Part shown: in pieces, positions 10,073 to 21,530 of the stretch
Numbering within the stretch: position 1 is the stretch's first letter
How the letters are laid out: every line of letters starts with the position of its first letter
Assembly (NCBI RefSeq): GCF_001625215.2
Contig: NC_030389.2
Span: 30,183,454-30,247,453 of the forward strand
Source: Daucus carota subsp. sativus
Taxonomy: Eukaryota > Streptophyta > Magnoliopsida > Apiales > Apiaceae
Direction: 5' to 3'
Length of the DNA: 64,000 nt
Translations under genes and position numbers: made by a program
Notes under the pieces: generated by a model
The model's database searches: none
What the model saw: only the letters and a program-made list of their open reading frames with translations
Told to the model about the DNA's origin: nothing

Positions 10073-12604
10073 CTACACAATGACCACCATGTTGCAGGTC
10101 TCTTTCACAAACTTTATCAAGATCTTTCCCTTGGCCTTAGTTTCAGGTTCCTCCTCTATATCCACTTGCTTGTAACAACTTTCCGGGATGTCTTCATCCA
10201 TTTGTTGGGCCTCTTTACAGGCTTTTACTGCAGATCTCAAAGCCCGGCTATAGCATTCCCGGGAGTCAGCCTGACATCCCCGTACACATCCTACCCCATT
10301 GGGGGTTGGGAACTTCATTGATAAGTGGTAGATTGAGGTCACGATCCGCATGTCCCTTAAGATGGGCCTGCCCAGGATCCCATTATAGGAGATGTCCTCA
10401 TTCACTATCATGAACTCTGCAACCTGAGTGGCAGCCAGTGGTTCCACTCCAAGGGTGATTGGGAGTCTTACCCTTCCAGCAATTTGGACAGCATTTCCTG
10501 TGAACCCATATAATTCGTTATAGCAGGACATCATGTCTTTGTCTGCCATTTTCATTCTTTGGTATGCACTATAGGCCAAGATATTGACAGAGCTTCCGTT
10601 ATCGACGAGAAGCCTGTGCACATTGACATTTCCGATCACGGCTGTTACCACCAGGGCATCGCTATGAGGATGGTGTACCGCGCGTGCATCCCCCTCAGTA
10701 AAGGTAATGTCCATGGTCTCCCCTTTGAACATTTTGGGAGGCCTTTCAGACAGATGACACACATTGGTTAAGGGCGGCCCTCGGGCTTCCCGTACATATC
10801 TTTTCATAGCACTGCGTCCCTGGCCTCCCACGAAGGGTCCTCCGATGATCATTCGGACACTGCCAACCCGGGTGTTACGGTTGGCTTCCTGGTTATTTGT
10901 CCTTTCAGCTTTCTTTTTCTTATACTTTTTAGCCTCTTGGGCTACAAACTTTGTCAAGTACCTGGTTCTGATTAGGTCCTCTATGTGGTCCTTGAGATGC
11001 ACACATTCTGCCGTGTCATGCCCATTTAAGTCGTGGAAAGCACAATATTTCCCCTGGTCTTTCTTTCTAGGGGGTCCACTTCGAAAGGGCTTCCGGAAGA
11101 GTCTCGCCTTGTCTTCAACCTCGAAAATATGATCTATGGGAGCTGTCAGAGGCGTGTATTCATGGTACCTTGCCTCTCTTGTCTTCCTCATCGTTAGCCT
11201 TGACTTGTCGAAGCCCTGCGTGCTGGTTGTGTTCACAGTAATGGGCGAAGTCTTGCCATCTCGGCTCGAGGATTTTTCACCAGCAGGCCTTATGTAGGGG
11301 TTCCTCTTATATGTGTTCCTCCTATCTGGGCTATAAGATCTGTCTCTCTTGTTTTTCCAGCTACTACGGCTTTCAGATTTCGACTCTTTCTTCAACTTAG
11401 CTAGAGATTCCTCAATTACCTTATGGGGTTCTGCCCTGGCAAAGAAGTCAGCCAGGGTTTCGGGCTCCCGCCCTTGCAACTCCTTCCAGAAGTCTGTTCC
11501 AGGCCTTACCCCCGCTATCAAGAAATTTTTCAGGGTTTCTTTTGATGTTGGCCTAACTCGGGGTACCTCTGAGTTGAAGCGTTTGAAATACTCTCTTAAT
11601 GTCTCGTGTTCCTTTTGCTTAATATTAGCTAGAGTGTTGGCAGGCGGGGCATAAGTAACGGAAGCCCTGAATTGTCCCACAAACAGCTCACACATCTTCC
11701 TCCAAGAGCTCATAGAATTAGCAGGAAGCCTCTTGAACCAGTGGTGAGCGTCATCCCTGAGGGTAGCGGCCAATAAGCGACATTTTGTGAGGTCTGGAAT
11801 CTGGTAGACCTCCATCTCAGTGTCGAACCGGCTAAGATATTCCACGGGATCCGTGGTTCCGTTAAATCGCAGGTCGCCAACCTCCCTGTAGATACGCGGT
11901 AGGGGTGACTCCCTAACCCTCTTAGTAAAGGGTGACTTGACAGTAAGCTCGGCTTTCGACTTCTTATCAGCCTTCACCTTCTTTAGGGCTTCCAGCAGCT
12001 CTTCCATCTTGCACTTATCATCCCCATCATTAAGTGCAACCTCATAGTCACCATTTAGGGGCTGATCTTTCTTCTTGCTTATTTCCTCATCATTGTGCGA
12101 CCCTGAACTTTCCTCATCATCATGAATGGAGATAACCTTTGACGGCCTTTGTTTTTTATCTTTTGACCGAGCTTCAGACACGGGCTTCTCCTGTCTCTGG
12201 CTGGGAGGAGCCCTGTGTTGCGAGCCTTCAGGTCCATCCCCGTTAGGGGTCTTGTTGCCAAGCCTGTGCCGCAAGTCTTGCTCGGTCAGTTTCCTTCCAA
12301 GGCGGTCGAACACACTTGCAGCCTCTGAGTGTTCTCCATCATTCATCTCGGGGTTAGCTTCCCTCTCAGGGTTGTCACCCTCCTTCCTGCCGCCTTCTCC
12401 ATCAAAATCTAGCTTGGTGGGAGTCACCTTGCTAGCCTTTTTCGACCTTGCGGACTTTCTTTTCAAGGAGGCAATCCTCCTACTCATTCTCTTCATTTTT
12501 GCCTTCATCTCCTCGCGCGTTAATTCTCCGCTCGGAACGTCACTTTCACCTTGCGTAGCGCCTTCCGGCGTCGGATTTTCAGTGTTTTCGGGAATTTCTG
12601 ACAT
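10073..12604 (-). pseudogene. Tat gag and protease region
   Basis: This long open stretch begins with an acidic and basic low-complexity N-terminus. The retrotransposon gag domain follows, with HHWFKRLPANSMSSWRKM and LREYFKRFNSEV. A zinc-knuckle-like stretch, CAFHDLNGHDTAEC, comes next. The aspartic protease contains VHRLLVDNGSSVNIL, where the usual D-S/T-G appears as D-N-G, a form common in this lineage. It starts 46 bp inside the 5' LTR edge, as expected for the first gene. Confidence 0.92.
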
Positions 12605-12629
12605 CTCTCCTCTCTAAGATCAGTAACCC

Positions 12630-12650
12630 CCTCCTTCTAGCGCCAAAAAG
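12630..12650 (-). other. Primer-binding site region of the Tat element
   Basis: Directly inside the 5' LTR the minus strand reads CTTTTTGGCGCTAGAAGGAG. TGGCGC-type sites after a short T run are usual in gypsy elements of this group. I could not match it with confidence to a particular tRNA 3' end. Confidence 0.5.
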
Positions 12651-13586
12651 TGTTGTGAGAGGAATTGATACAACACCCCCAGAACCGTATAGCACAATTA
12701 TAGGGATATTTGTTACAACTACGATTATCACGGCTAGCTTTTAGGGGCTACCGTTAACATAAACTAAAGAAAAACGAATGTGTTTAAGGGCTGAGCTTGC
12801 AAAGAACCAAACAACGAGGCCGGAATTACGGAATTCCGTCCTGCAATTGCTCGGAAATGTACGTCACAAAGGTTACACGTGCCTCTCTTTAGAGTGTAGA
12901 ACTCGTGGGTAAATGAATCTGAATCCGTCCCTTTGCAAGGTGCCTACATACCCTATTTATAGGGATCAAGCCCATGTAGTTCTTGATTTAGGACTCTGAA
13001 GAGACAAGCTCTTATCCCCTCTAGTTTAGGATAAACAACTTCCTCTTGTAGTTATCTAGCGGCATCCCACTTCAAGTAGGTCACCTGAAGCCTTCATCTT
13101 GCATGTATATCCGAATATATATGAATTATCTCCTCTTGATTATAATTATCTCCATAATAGATGTATTTATCCCTTAATTTTCAGATAAATGATAGCCGAC
13201 ATACTCCCAATATACTTCCAATTCGTCCTCCTAGAAACAAGGAAGAAGAGTCTTGCCTGGAGTCTGCCTGCCGTTCTGCCCAGACGGCGGAAGCCCTTCC
13301 AGCGGCATCCCCTAACTGCAGCCCTGTAGCTGCAAGCCAGGATGCACTTAGTGGTAACCCCTAACAGAGGTAACCCCTAAAGCGCCTTCAGGTGCAACCC
13401 CATTCTAATGGCAGCCTTCACCAAGCTTCCAGTGCAAGTCCGTATACCCTCGCGTATGCCTTCTGTGATTCACCCAACCATGGTGAAGCCCCTTATCCTT
13501 AACCAGATGATTCCAGTATGCCCAGATAAAGCCCAAATAATATGATGGGCTATAAAATAAGCCCAGTGATATTTTATGGCACAACG
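12651..13586 (-). repeat. 5' LTR of the Tat element (complete)
   Basis: This 936-bp repeat is bounded by TGTTGTG at 12651 and GGCACAAC at 13578-13585, so the ends form a short inverted repeat. The outermost base differs from that of the other LTR. It matches 1-679 over the visible part. Because the element is in minus orientation, this copy would hold the promoter driving gag-pol to the left. Confidence 0.93.
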
Positions 13587-16138
13587 CTGAGGATCGACCG
13601 AAGTTGTTTACATAAGGGGAATAGAAACAAAGGGTAGACTATATTTAGGTGCCCTGCAAAAAAACTGAACCATTTTATTTGATGCCCTATGCTTTCTTGT
13701 GATGGTGCATTTGCCGCTGCATTGTAATTTGTAAATCAGAATGCGCGTGTTCCATCGACGCTTTAGTAGCATTTCCGTTGTATCTTAGAATTATTGTCTG
13801 GACTTGTTTTTAACAAAATGAACAGATAACACTCATCTAAAAATTTCCAACCTGAAACATGATTTTTGCAGTGCGGATAAAGGCATTGCAAGAAATGGAA
13901 CGTATCCAGCGATCCCTTTATCCGCTAAACAGTTTTAATGTAGGTAGAATGGTTTGCAAGATCATTTTGTTCAATTTAGACATACATTTTCACTAATGGC
14001 AAACTGAATGATTATCTCGTCACCCAGAACGTGGCTGATATCCCGATCAAGTAATACATGGATGTACTTCGACAGAAATATAGGAGCCTGCCTTTGACCA
14101 GTTAGCATCCAGCGTGAAACCTCTGTTACATTTAAGTTTCATGTTAAAGACGATAAAAAATAGAAACATTATTACATCAACCAAAGCCGGGCATTTTAAA
14201 GTAATGGCTGAAGCATTCTTTTTGCTTACCAATCCAACCTGCCACCAAAACACCAGAAGCTATATACATTTTATGCAGAGCTTGCCGCATACAGAAGAAA
14301 ACAAAACACCCGTTTCATACATGGAGAAGTTAAAATCTTAGAATATCTGAACATGGATATGCAATCTGATTGACATCAACAGAGTTGGTATTAAATGACA
14401 TGGTTTGTAGAGTTGAAGACCCCTCGTTTGTTGAAATTAATGAGAAGCAACCTATACATATTCCGCCTAAGCTGGGGTCATACTTATGCTTGGTATACAT
14501 GTATTATCGCAGTTGCTATTACCCGTCATAATCCTTGCTGGCACCAGGAAATGCGTATGAGAATTCCTTTTAATTATTAGGATATGTTTGTCTGTCCAAT
14601 TAGGTTTAGGCTTTTATTTGTCTTCGGGCAGTTTGTTTTTTCAGATTAATAGCTGTTAGGTGTTGAATTGATACATTCTGCTAGTAATTTCTTGTCGCCG
14701 GTGTTTTTTTAACATATTTGTTTCATCATATTTTTGCTCCATGAACTATTATTCTTTCCTTGTTATGCCTATGGATTAAATTCCCATGCATTCATTTTCT
14801 AATTAGACCCTCGCCGCATTTTTGAAGGTGAAAATGTTAAGTATTCTGGTTCGTGAGAGTGCCTGAATGTTTTGATTGATTTGTTCCCTCGTGAGTTTAT
14901 AATCTTGTAATTTCAAATTTGGTTTCGGAATATTTTTCAGAAATAGTGGTTTAATAGCAGTTCTACTGCCTGTCTGCTGGACTGCTGGTTGCTTGTTTTG
15001 AATAGAATCTGCACGCCTTTTAAGACTTTGTATTTGTCAGCCAAATTTTATTTTATACTTAGTAAATTATATGTAATGAATTTATTTGAAAGAATGTTAA
15101 CTTATATCTAGTTTTTAAAACGCTTTAGGGAGTTGTAAGTAAATCTATTAAGTAACCTAATTAATTTTTAAATACACATCCACTTGCTTCTTCAATTTGA
15201 GTGTCCAACTATTTGTATATTTAATTCCCGATCACTGTTTAGACCACGCTGAAGAGAGTTCAGTACCTGAACTTTTTAGATCATATTTGGAGCTGTCATA
15301 ACCACCAAAAAATTAACCCGGCAACTTTCTGTAGTTTATACCACTGTTGGTGGCTCATTCGAGAAGCCTCTGTTTGGTCACACAAATAAAGTTTTTCATA
15401 TGGAAATGGAAAAGTAATTCACTTAGAGCGGCTTATTTTTTAAAAAAAAGAATATATATTATCAGGATGTGGGATAACATATTAGTATAGCAAGGGAATT
15501 TTTTGACAAGGTTGACTACAGTTTTAAAATGGAGGGGGAATGGAGAATATTTTAACTTATATTGTAAACAGTTTATTAAAAAAAAATTGGCAAGAGTTAC
15601 TCTCATTTTCATATTAATAAATTGTACCTAAATACAATTTCTAAAAAACTTGAATGTTTTATTAAGGAGAAAAATTCATCGGACGAAATATATGCAATGA
15701 TGTATAGGATAATTTGAGCGATAAACCTGAGAAGAAAAAATCCAAAAAATAAAATTATCTTAGCTAAATATATAATAAAGTTGAATAAAAATATTTCTTC
15801 AGCCTCCCCGCAGCCTAAGAACCAGCTTGACCTCGATGAGTCCACGATCCTTGTTAGAGAGGATCATGGTAAAATATGGATGGCCACCTTATCATTCCCA
15901 CTTTAAAAACTACCAATAGGAATCGACAGTAATAAAATATCCCTTAAAGGCTGACTTCCTATTTGTCATTACTGGGTTTTTACCAGAGTCACACAAAATG
16001 GCTTATTTCCAATTTTCTTTGTTGAAAACTGTAAATTAGCATGCCAAAATAAATAAATAAAAGTAGCCACCACATTTTTGTTGGCGGGAAAATTTGCTAT
16101 GAAGCAAGCAGAAGAGTACTCCAAATGACAGGAACTTA
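13587..16138. other. No gene recognised
   Basis: AT-rich sequence with many stops in all frames. The short open frames here lack family motifs, clear splice partners or biased codon use. The stretch may be the decayed 3' part of the Helitron to the right, but I found no convincing CTRR end with a hairpin. Confidence 0.5.
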
Positions 16139-16250
16139 CTATATTATCATTTCACTATTATCTCCTCGTGCTTGAGCCATACTTGCTCCACCAAAATTCC
16201 ATCCTTGCAGATTGATGGCATCCTCGTCTGGATCGACGGGACGAGAAACA
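16139..16250 (-). pseudogene. Possible terminal exon of the Helitron-strand gene
   Basis: On the minus strand a good acceptor (TATTTCAG) at 16251 opens a frame of about 36 codons ending in TAG at 16139-16141. It reads VDPDEDAINLQGWNFGGA and then SMAQARGDNSEMII. The acidic composition and lack of stops look like coding sequence. It could be an alternative last exon for the helicase transcript, whose own frame has a GTACGC donor at 17374. It could also be a host fragment carried along. I do not recognise the protein. Confidence 0.3.
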
Positions 16251-17135
16251 CTGAAATACACAAGTCACATTAGTTATAGCAGTTAAGCATTAGCGATTGA
16301 CCCAAACATGGGCTAAAAAGCAATTCGATTGCTAGGGAGCATATTTGCTACAAGCAAATGTTGTAGCCTGTTTTTGGTGATTCAAAATATGTACAAAAAT
16401 AGGTGAGATGTCTTCATACTAAATAGCACCCAATTCAAACACACCAAAAGATAAAGTAATATAAATACAGGGACAGGAGTATAGATGCGATTTCCGATGG
16501 CAAAGATTGTACAAATGACATACATCCCTCACCCAAAGAAGGCCTTCCTGTGAAAGAGATGCCATCCTAAATGGTTTATAGGATAACATTTTGCTTTAAA
16601 GCAAAGCGCTCATAACACCAGGAATGTGCCGCACTGAAATTCACAAGTTAAATTATTTGTACCAGTTAACCAATAGGGATTGACCCAAACTTGCCTTAAA
16701 GAGCGATTCGATTGCTGGGGAATAGATTTGCCACACGCAAATGTTTGATTTACTGAAATTTACAAGTTAAATTATTTGTACTAGTTAACCAATAGGGATT
16801 GACCCAAACCTGCCTTAAAGAGCAATTCGATTGCTGGGGAATAGATTTGCTACAAGCAAATGTTGGATTTTGTTTTTGGTAATTCAAAATATCTACAAGA
16901 AGAGGTCATATGTCTTCAAACCTAATAGCACCCAGTTCAAACACATCCAAAGCTAAAGCAACATTAATACAGGGACAGAACTGCAGATCTGATTTCCGAG
17001 GTAACGGATTGTAGAAATGACATACATCCCTTACCTAAAGAAGGCCTTTGTGCGAAAGAGATGCCAACCTATATGGTTTATAGCATAACATTTTGCTTTA
17101 AAGCAAAGTGCTCATAACACTAGAAATGTGAATCA
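16251..17135. repeat. Tandem duplication in the spacer left of the helicase
   Basis: The word GATTGACCCAAAC occurs at 16295, 16678 and 16797, so a unit of about 383 bp is followed by a 119-bp partial copy and then another near-complete unit. Shared blocks include CAATTCGATTGCT, GACATACATCCC and TTTTGCTTTAAAGCAAAG. Each unit begins with CACTGAAATxCACAAG at the acceptor of the exon at 16139-16250. Divergence between copies is moderate. Confidence 0.85.
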
Positions 17136-20100
17136 TCAATTGTTCTGCGAACGAAAAATAAACATTGTCACTGATTGCCTCCAATACAGCTGCCTAGCAT
17201 TATCATTCCACAAAGCTTGCATTGAATGGTAAATTACTATTGCATGGAGTTATATGACCTTGTTCCAGAAACTGTGTTAGGTGCACATAAAAGGCAGACT
17301 GGTATATTAAATCTGATGTTGCTTACCGTGTTCGCTATGTAAGGCCGGCAGTGTTATGTATGCTGATCGCGTACCGTGTTTTCTGCACACTTTAAATTGT
17401 CAAATATCTCCTTGTACACGATGTTCTTGGTAAAGCCGATGTGTTTTTCGTCTTCATCCACACAAAGAATCTTTAAGCCTTCTGGTGAGGTAACTCTGGA
17501 GACCGCAACAAAGATTTGGCCATGGCTAAAGACGGGTTTAGGCAAGTAAAGTCCCACATTCCTAACCGTTTGGCCTTGGCTATTATTTATGGTCATTGCG
17601 TAGCAGACGGTTATAGGGAACTGTTTTCGTTTAACCGCAGTCGGAAATGACTTGTCAGCTGGTGACATACTAATTTTTTGGTATATACGTGATCTCCCCA
17701 ATTTTACTACCCATAATTATCCGTGCCTCGACCAGGAACTGGTAACATCTTGTTACAATGAGCCTGGTCCCGTTACACAGGCCCTTTTTTGGATTAAGAT
17801 TTCGCAGCAACATTACAGGAGCACCAACCTTAACATGAAGTTCGTGGTTTGAGAGCCCACTGAATTTCAAAGAGTTGAGGTATTCTGGAGGATTCAAAAT
17901 TTCGTCAACGGCTGTTGAAGCGCCCTTACAAATACTGTCATAACTCCTGTAAATTTTCAAGTCTCCCGGCAGTCTGTGCAGGACCTCATTATTAACAGCC
18001 TCCACATATTCATTTAATGGTGTTAATATTGCACGGTCCCGAATATATTCCATGGGTGTATGACTCCCACCGAGTTGGCCATATATTTCATTTACCATTG
18101 TTTGCAGCGGATCGCCAGCAGCTTTGAGGAAGACCTGTATATTAAGTTATTAGCAAAAGTCGCAGCAGAAGAGGTGCACTGCATGCCAATTTGGTGATAT
18201 ATTAAACAATGAAGCCGCTAAGAATAGCATAGGATGTCTAATATCTGTGTACATCATCAGGATGAGAGGACTTAAAATTCACGTCCAGCATCTTTTTCAG
18301 ATGGCATGTGGTATAACACTGTCTAGAAATGTATAGCTGCCACGATAATATCATGTTTTTTTTGTGGAAGAAAATGTTGTGCCTTTTATTCTATTGGTGA
18401 TCAACGGTATTATTTAATAAATGAATGTATATGCAGTATAAACACGTATTGGAATTAAGAGAAGTTTGTAAAATAATCTCATTTCGGTGAAATACCTCTT
18501 CTGGAATCTTAATCCATGAGCCATCTATTTCATCGTTGAAGGCATAGGTCTTTTCAGTTCCATCACCTACTGCCAATACCCAATCTCGAAATGGTACTTG
18601 CCTCCCATCAATTGTAATTGGAGGGACGTTTTTGTCAATTCGCATGTTTTCAACCAATCTGAAAATTGTGCAATTTTCCCATAAAGTTGACTTGCTAATA
18701 CTTGCACCCACAATGTCTTCTCTTCCCTTTTTGGGGACTACCGGTAAAACTTACCTGAAATCACCTCCAAGAAGCATTGTGAGGCCTCCAAAAGGTAATG
18801 AGGACGCATTTGGATTCACCTTTGACCGGATATCCCGACACGATGAGTCATGGGGGCCTCGTCCCAAATGACTAAGCTAGTTTCATATATCAGCTCTGCC
18901 AGGTATGTATTTTGTTTAATCTCGCAACAACTAAACTCATCAATATTGATTGGTATTTTAAAACGCGAATGTGCAGTTCTTCCACCATTCATTAAAAGAG
19001 AAGCTATACCAGATGATGCAACAGCTAGGACTATTCTACCCGCACTTCTTAATTTTGATATTATAGCTGACCACAGAAACGTTTTACCTGTGCCCCCCGG
19101 ACCATACACAAAATAAAGGCCATCCAAATCTAACTCCACAGCCTGGATAACTCTTTGGAATATAGTAGTCTGCATGTAGTTCAGGGAGTCAATTATGTTT
19201 CCTGCCATAATCCTAAGCGCCTCTCGATTATACATCATCTCTTCTATCAGTAGTTCATTTTTGTACTTGTGCTTTGTAGCTGTGTTCAATGCTGGTAGAC
19301 CTGGGTAATCGGCCAACCTCTTCCCATATTGCTTCAACAAGTCACTAATAGCCTGAAGCGCAAGCATTTGTTTGTCACCAACATCAATTCTCAGACTTGG
19401 TAGCTTTAAAAGCTTCCTTTGTGTGTATTCTATATCATCGGATAAAGTAAGCCAATGTTTTTCCCAGTGCTCGGACGGATTGCTGACTTCACAAAACACT
19501 AATAAAGTAACAAATAAGTCACGGAGCTGTGGTGCAGTAGCATAGGCATTGGCATCCTCAAGTGCAATATGACATTCTTTATCTGAATCAAGGAGACCTC
19601 TATGAAAGCATGCCTCTTTATAGGTGTGATAAACAACCCCGCCTACCCTCTTGATGTCCTCGAAACTTGTGGCCCCTTGGACAATGTTTAATAACTGTCG
19701 CATATAGAACCGTTCTCCAGATGCTGGGTGAGCATATACCATTCGGCCTACAACGTTGATATTTTGCTTTCTTCGAAACCACCGGCGTGCGGTCGAATCC
19801 CATCGAAATTTTGTCAGGAATTGAACAAATGTTAGTTCACGGCCCAGTTCATCATACCGGTTTGTCAACATCCATTGTATGAACATCGTGCCATCGGGGT
19901 CAATGCGACGAACCACTTCAGGCAAAGTTTCATTATCGCGAAATCTCACTTCCTGTTCGTTTTCAAGCTGGAAGTATAATCGCTGGACAAAAGGTTCCCG
20001 ATGATGTATAGGGAATTCGAAGAGGCGCCAATATGCCTCTGCCGCCGAAACATACCGACATGACACATATGTTTTGACCTCATCGTGCTCAACTACGGTT

Positions 20101-20817
20101 GCTTGAGATGTAGAAGGCAATTCTAGATTTGTGGCATGACGGTCTTCCCTCTCCAGAACTATCGTAGCCATATCTGGACCTTTGCCAATGTACTTGAACA
20201 AATATTTAATAGCCAGATTGCGATTGAACCATTCCACATTTATATTTCCTTGATATTTTATAAGGAGGCCACGGTGGTAAGGGACAACATGTCTGTCACA
20301 ATGAACACCATAGTTATTAGAAATAGGAAACGGCACATTGCAGTTTGCAAATTAAGGTGCATAGAAATTAGGATTCACCTGTTGTCAAGAAAGACCTTGC
20401 CACATTTGACAGTGTTCTTGGTATCTCTTCTTCTATATTGGGCATATCCGTCCGCATCTGTTATAGTGTTGTCACTATAAGATTTTGGGTAATATTTTGA
20501 ACATCGACCGTTCTTCATACAGGGGTATTTTGGGTTTGCAGACCCACATGGTCCATGCATCATAAACTGTGATACCGCTTTATAACCCACGGGGTCACTG
20601 AGTTGATCTGGTATCTCAGCAGATATAATTGAATCAATATCGGCTGGAGTTGTTATTTTGTCACCTTCTGCCAACCATAAAACTATATGTGCATGCGGGA
20701 GGCCTCGTTTCTGAAATTCAATTGTGTACACAACTGGTAGATCCAAGTGTAGTTGGGATATAATATAGCATGCGACAAAGTTATCTATCAATAACACAAA
20801 ACTGCTGATTATTTATT

Positions 20818-21530
20818 AAGTGAGAAATTATAATTTCACAAAGGATGGTACCAAATGATTATCACAATCATTTGGTATGGTGCAGAAAATTATAGATTTT
20901 GTACATATACAATTAAACAACCAATTGAATAAGAAAAGTTCGGATGACAACTTCAATTATAAATGTAACACAACAAATGGATTGAAAATATTGAACTATA
21001 AATGTAACACAACAAATGGATTAAAAAATAATTTAGTAATATTGGGAATTATATCATTGGTTTGACCCTAATCATGTTGTGGGAGCATGATATGGAATAT
21101 TATTGTTATACGGAATTGGAAAAGCAAACTATGTAATATTTTAAAAATATGTGTAACCCATTTATTATTTAAAGTTACAATATAAGTATCTATATTTTAT
21201 TTTTTATGTTAATGTAACAATAACCTTGGTTAACACCTAATTAACTAAACCCATTTTTCAAATTGTTTGTTACATAGGTTACTAATGTATATAACGCATT
21301 TTTTTAAGGCTGGATCATGGTAATTACGTGATGTGAATTATATATTAAGTGAAACAGTTTAATTTGACGAAGGATAGTAGTACCAAATGATTATCACAAT
21401 CGTCTAATATGGTTCACAAAATTATAGAATTTGTAGATGTCCGATTAGACAACTAATTCAATAAGAAAAGTTTGGATGACAACTTCAACTATTAATGCAA
21501 CACAACAAATGGATTGAAAATATTGTTTTA
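20818..21530. repeat. Direct repeat inside a Helitron intron
   Basis: Blocks at about 20822-20990 and 21345-21520 match along most of their length; both contain CCAAATGATTATCACAATC, AAAATTATAGA and GATGACAACTTCAA. A smaller 40-bp unit (ATAAATGTAACACAACAAAT) is doubled at 20960-21025. The repeat sits in the 1.1-kb intron that separates the first Rep motif from the HUH motif. Confidence 0.8.

Larger units (their letters stand above)
1..13586 (-). mobile_element. Ty3/gypsy LTR retrotransposon, Tat lineage (fossil, left end outside window)
   Basis: The two LTRs match: position 1 aligns with 12895, so about 244 bp of the left (3') LTR lies outside the window and the whole element would be close to 13.8 kb. 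Reading on the minus strand, the order is 5' LTR, primer site, gag-protease, RT-RNase H, a second RNase H, integrase, a tandem-repeat region, an antisense coding region, a polypurine tract and the 3' LTR. A second RNase H, an antisense ORF and repeats downstream of pol are known traits of the Tat lineage (Ogre/Retand relatives). The LTRs differ at roughly 18 of about 680 compared sites by eye (2-3 %), which suggests insertion around one million years ago at 1.3e-8 substitutions per site per year. The coding part is broken, with only a few breaks in gag-pol and more in the antisense part. The left target-site duplication cannot be checked; the right flank begins GCTGA. Confidence 0.93.

Noticed and set aside
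14047-14580. Short frames on both strands right of the Tat element
   Set aside because: Overlapping, without motifs; no evidence of coding or of an RPA-like Helitron partner gene.
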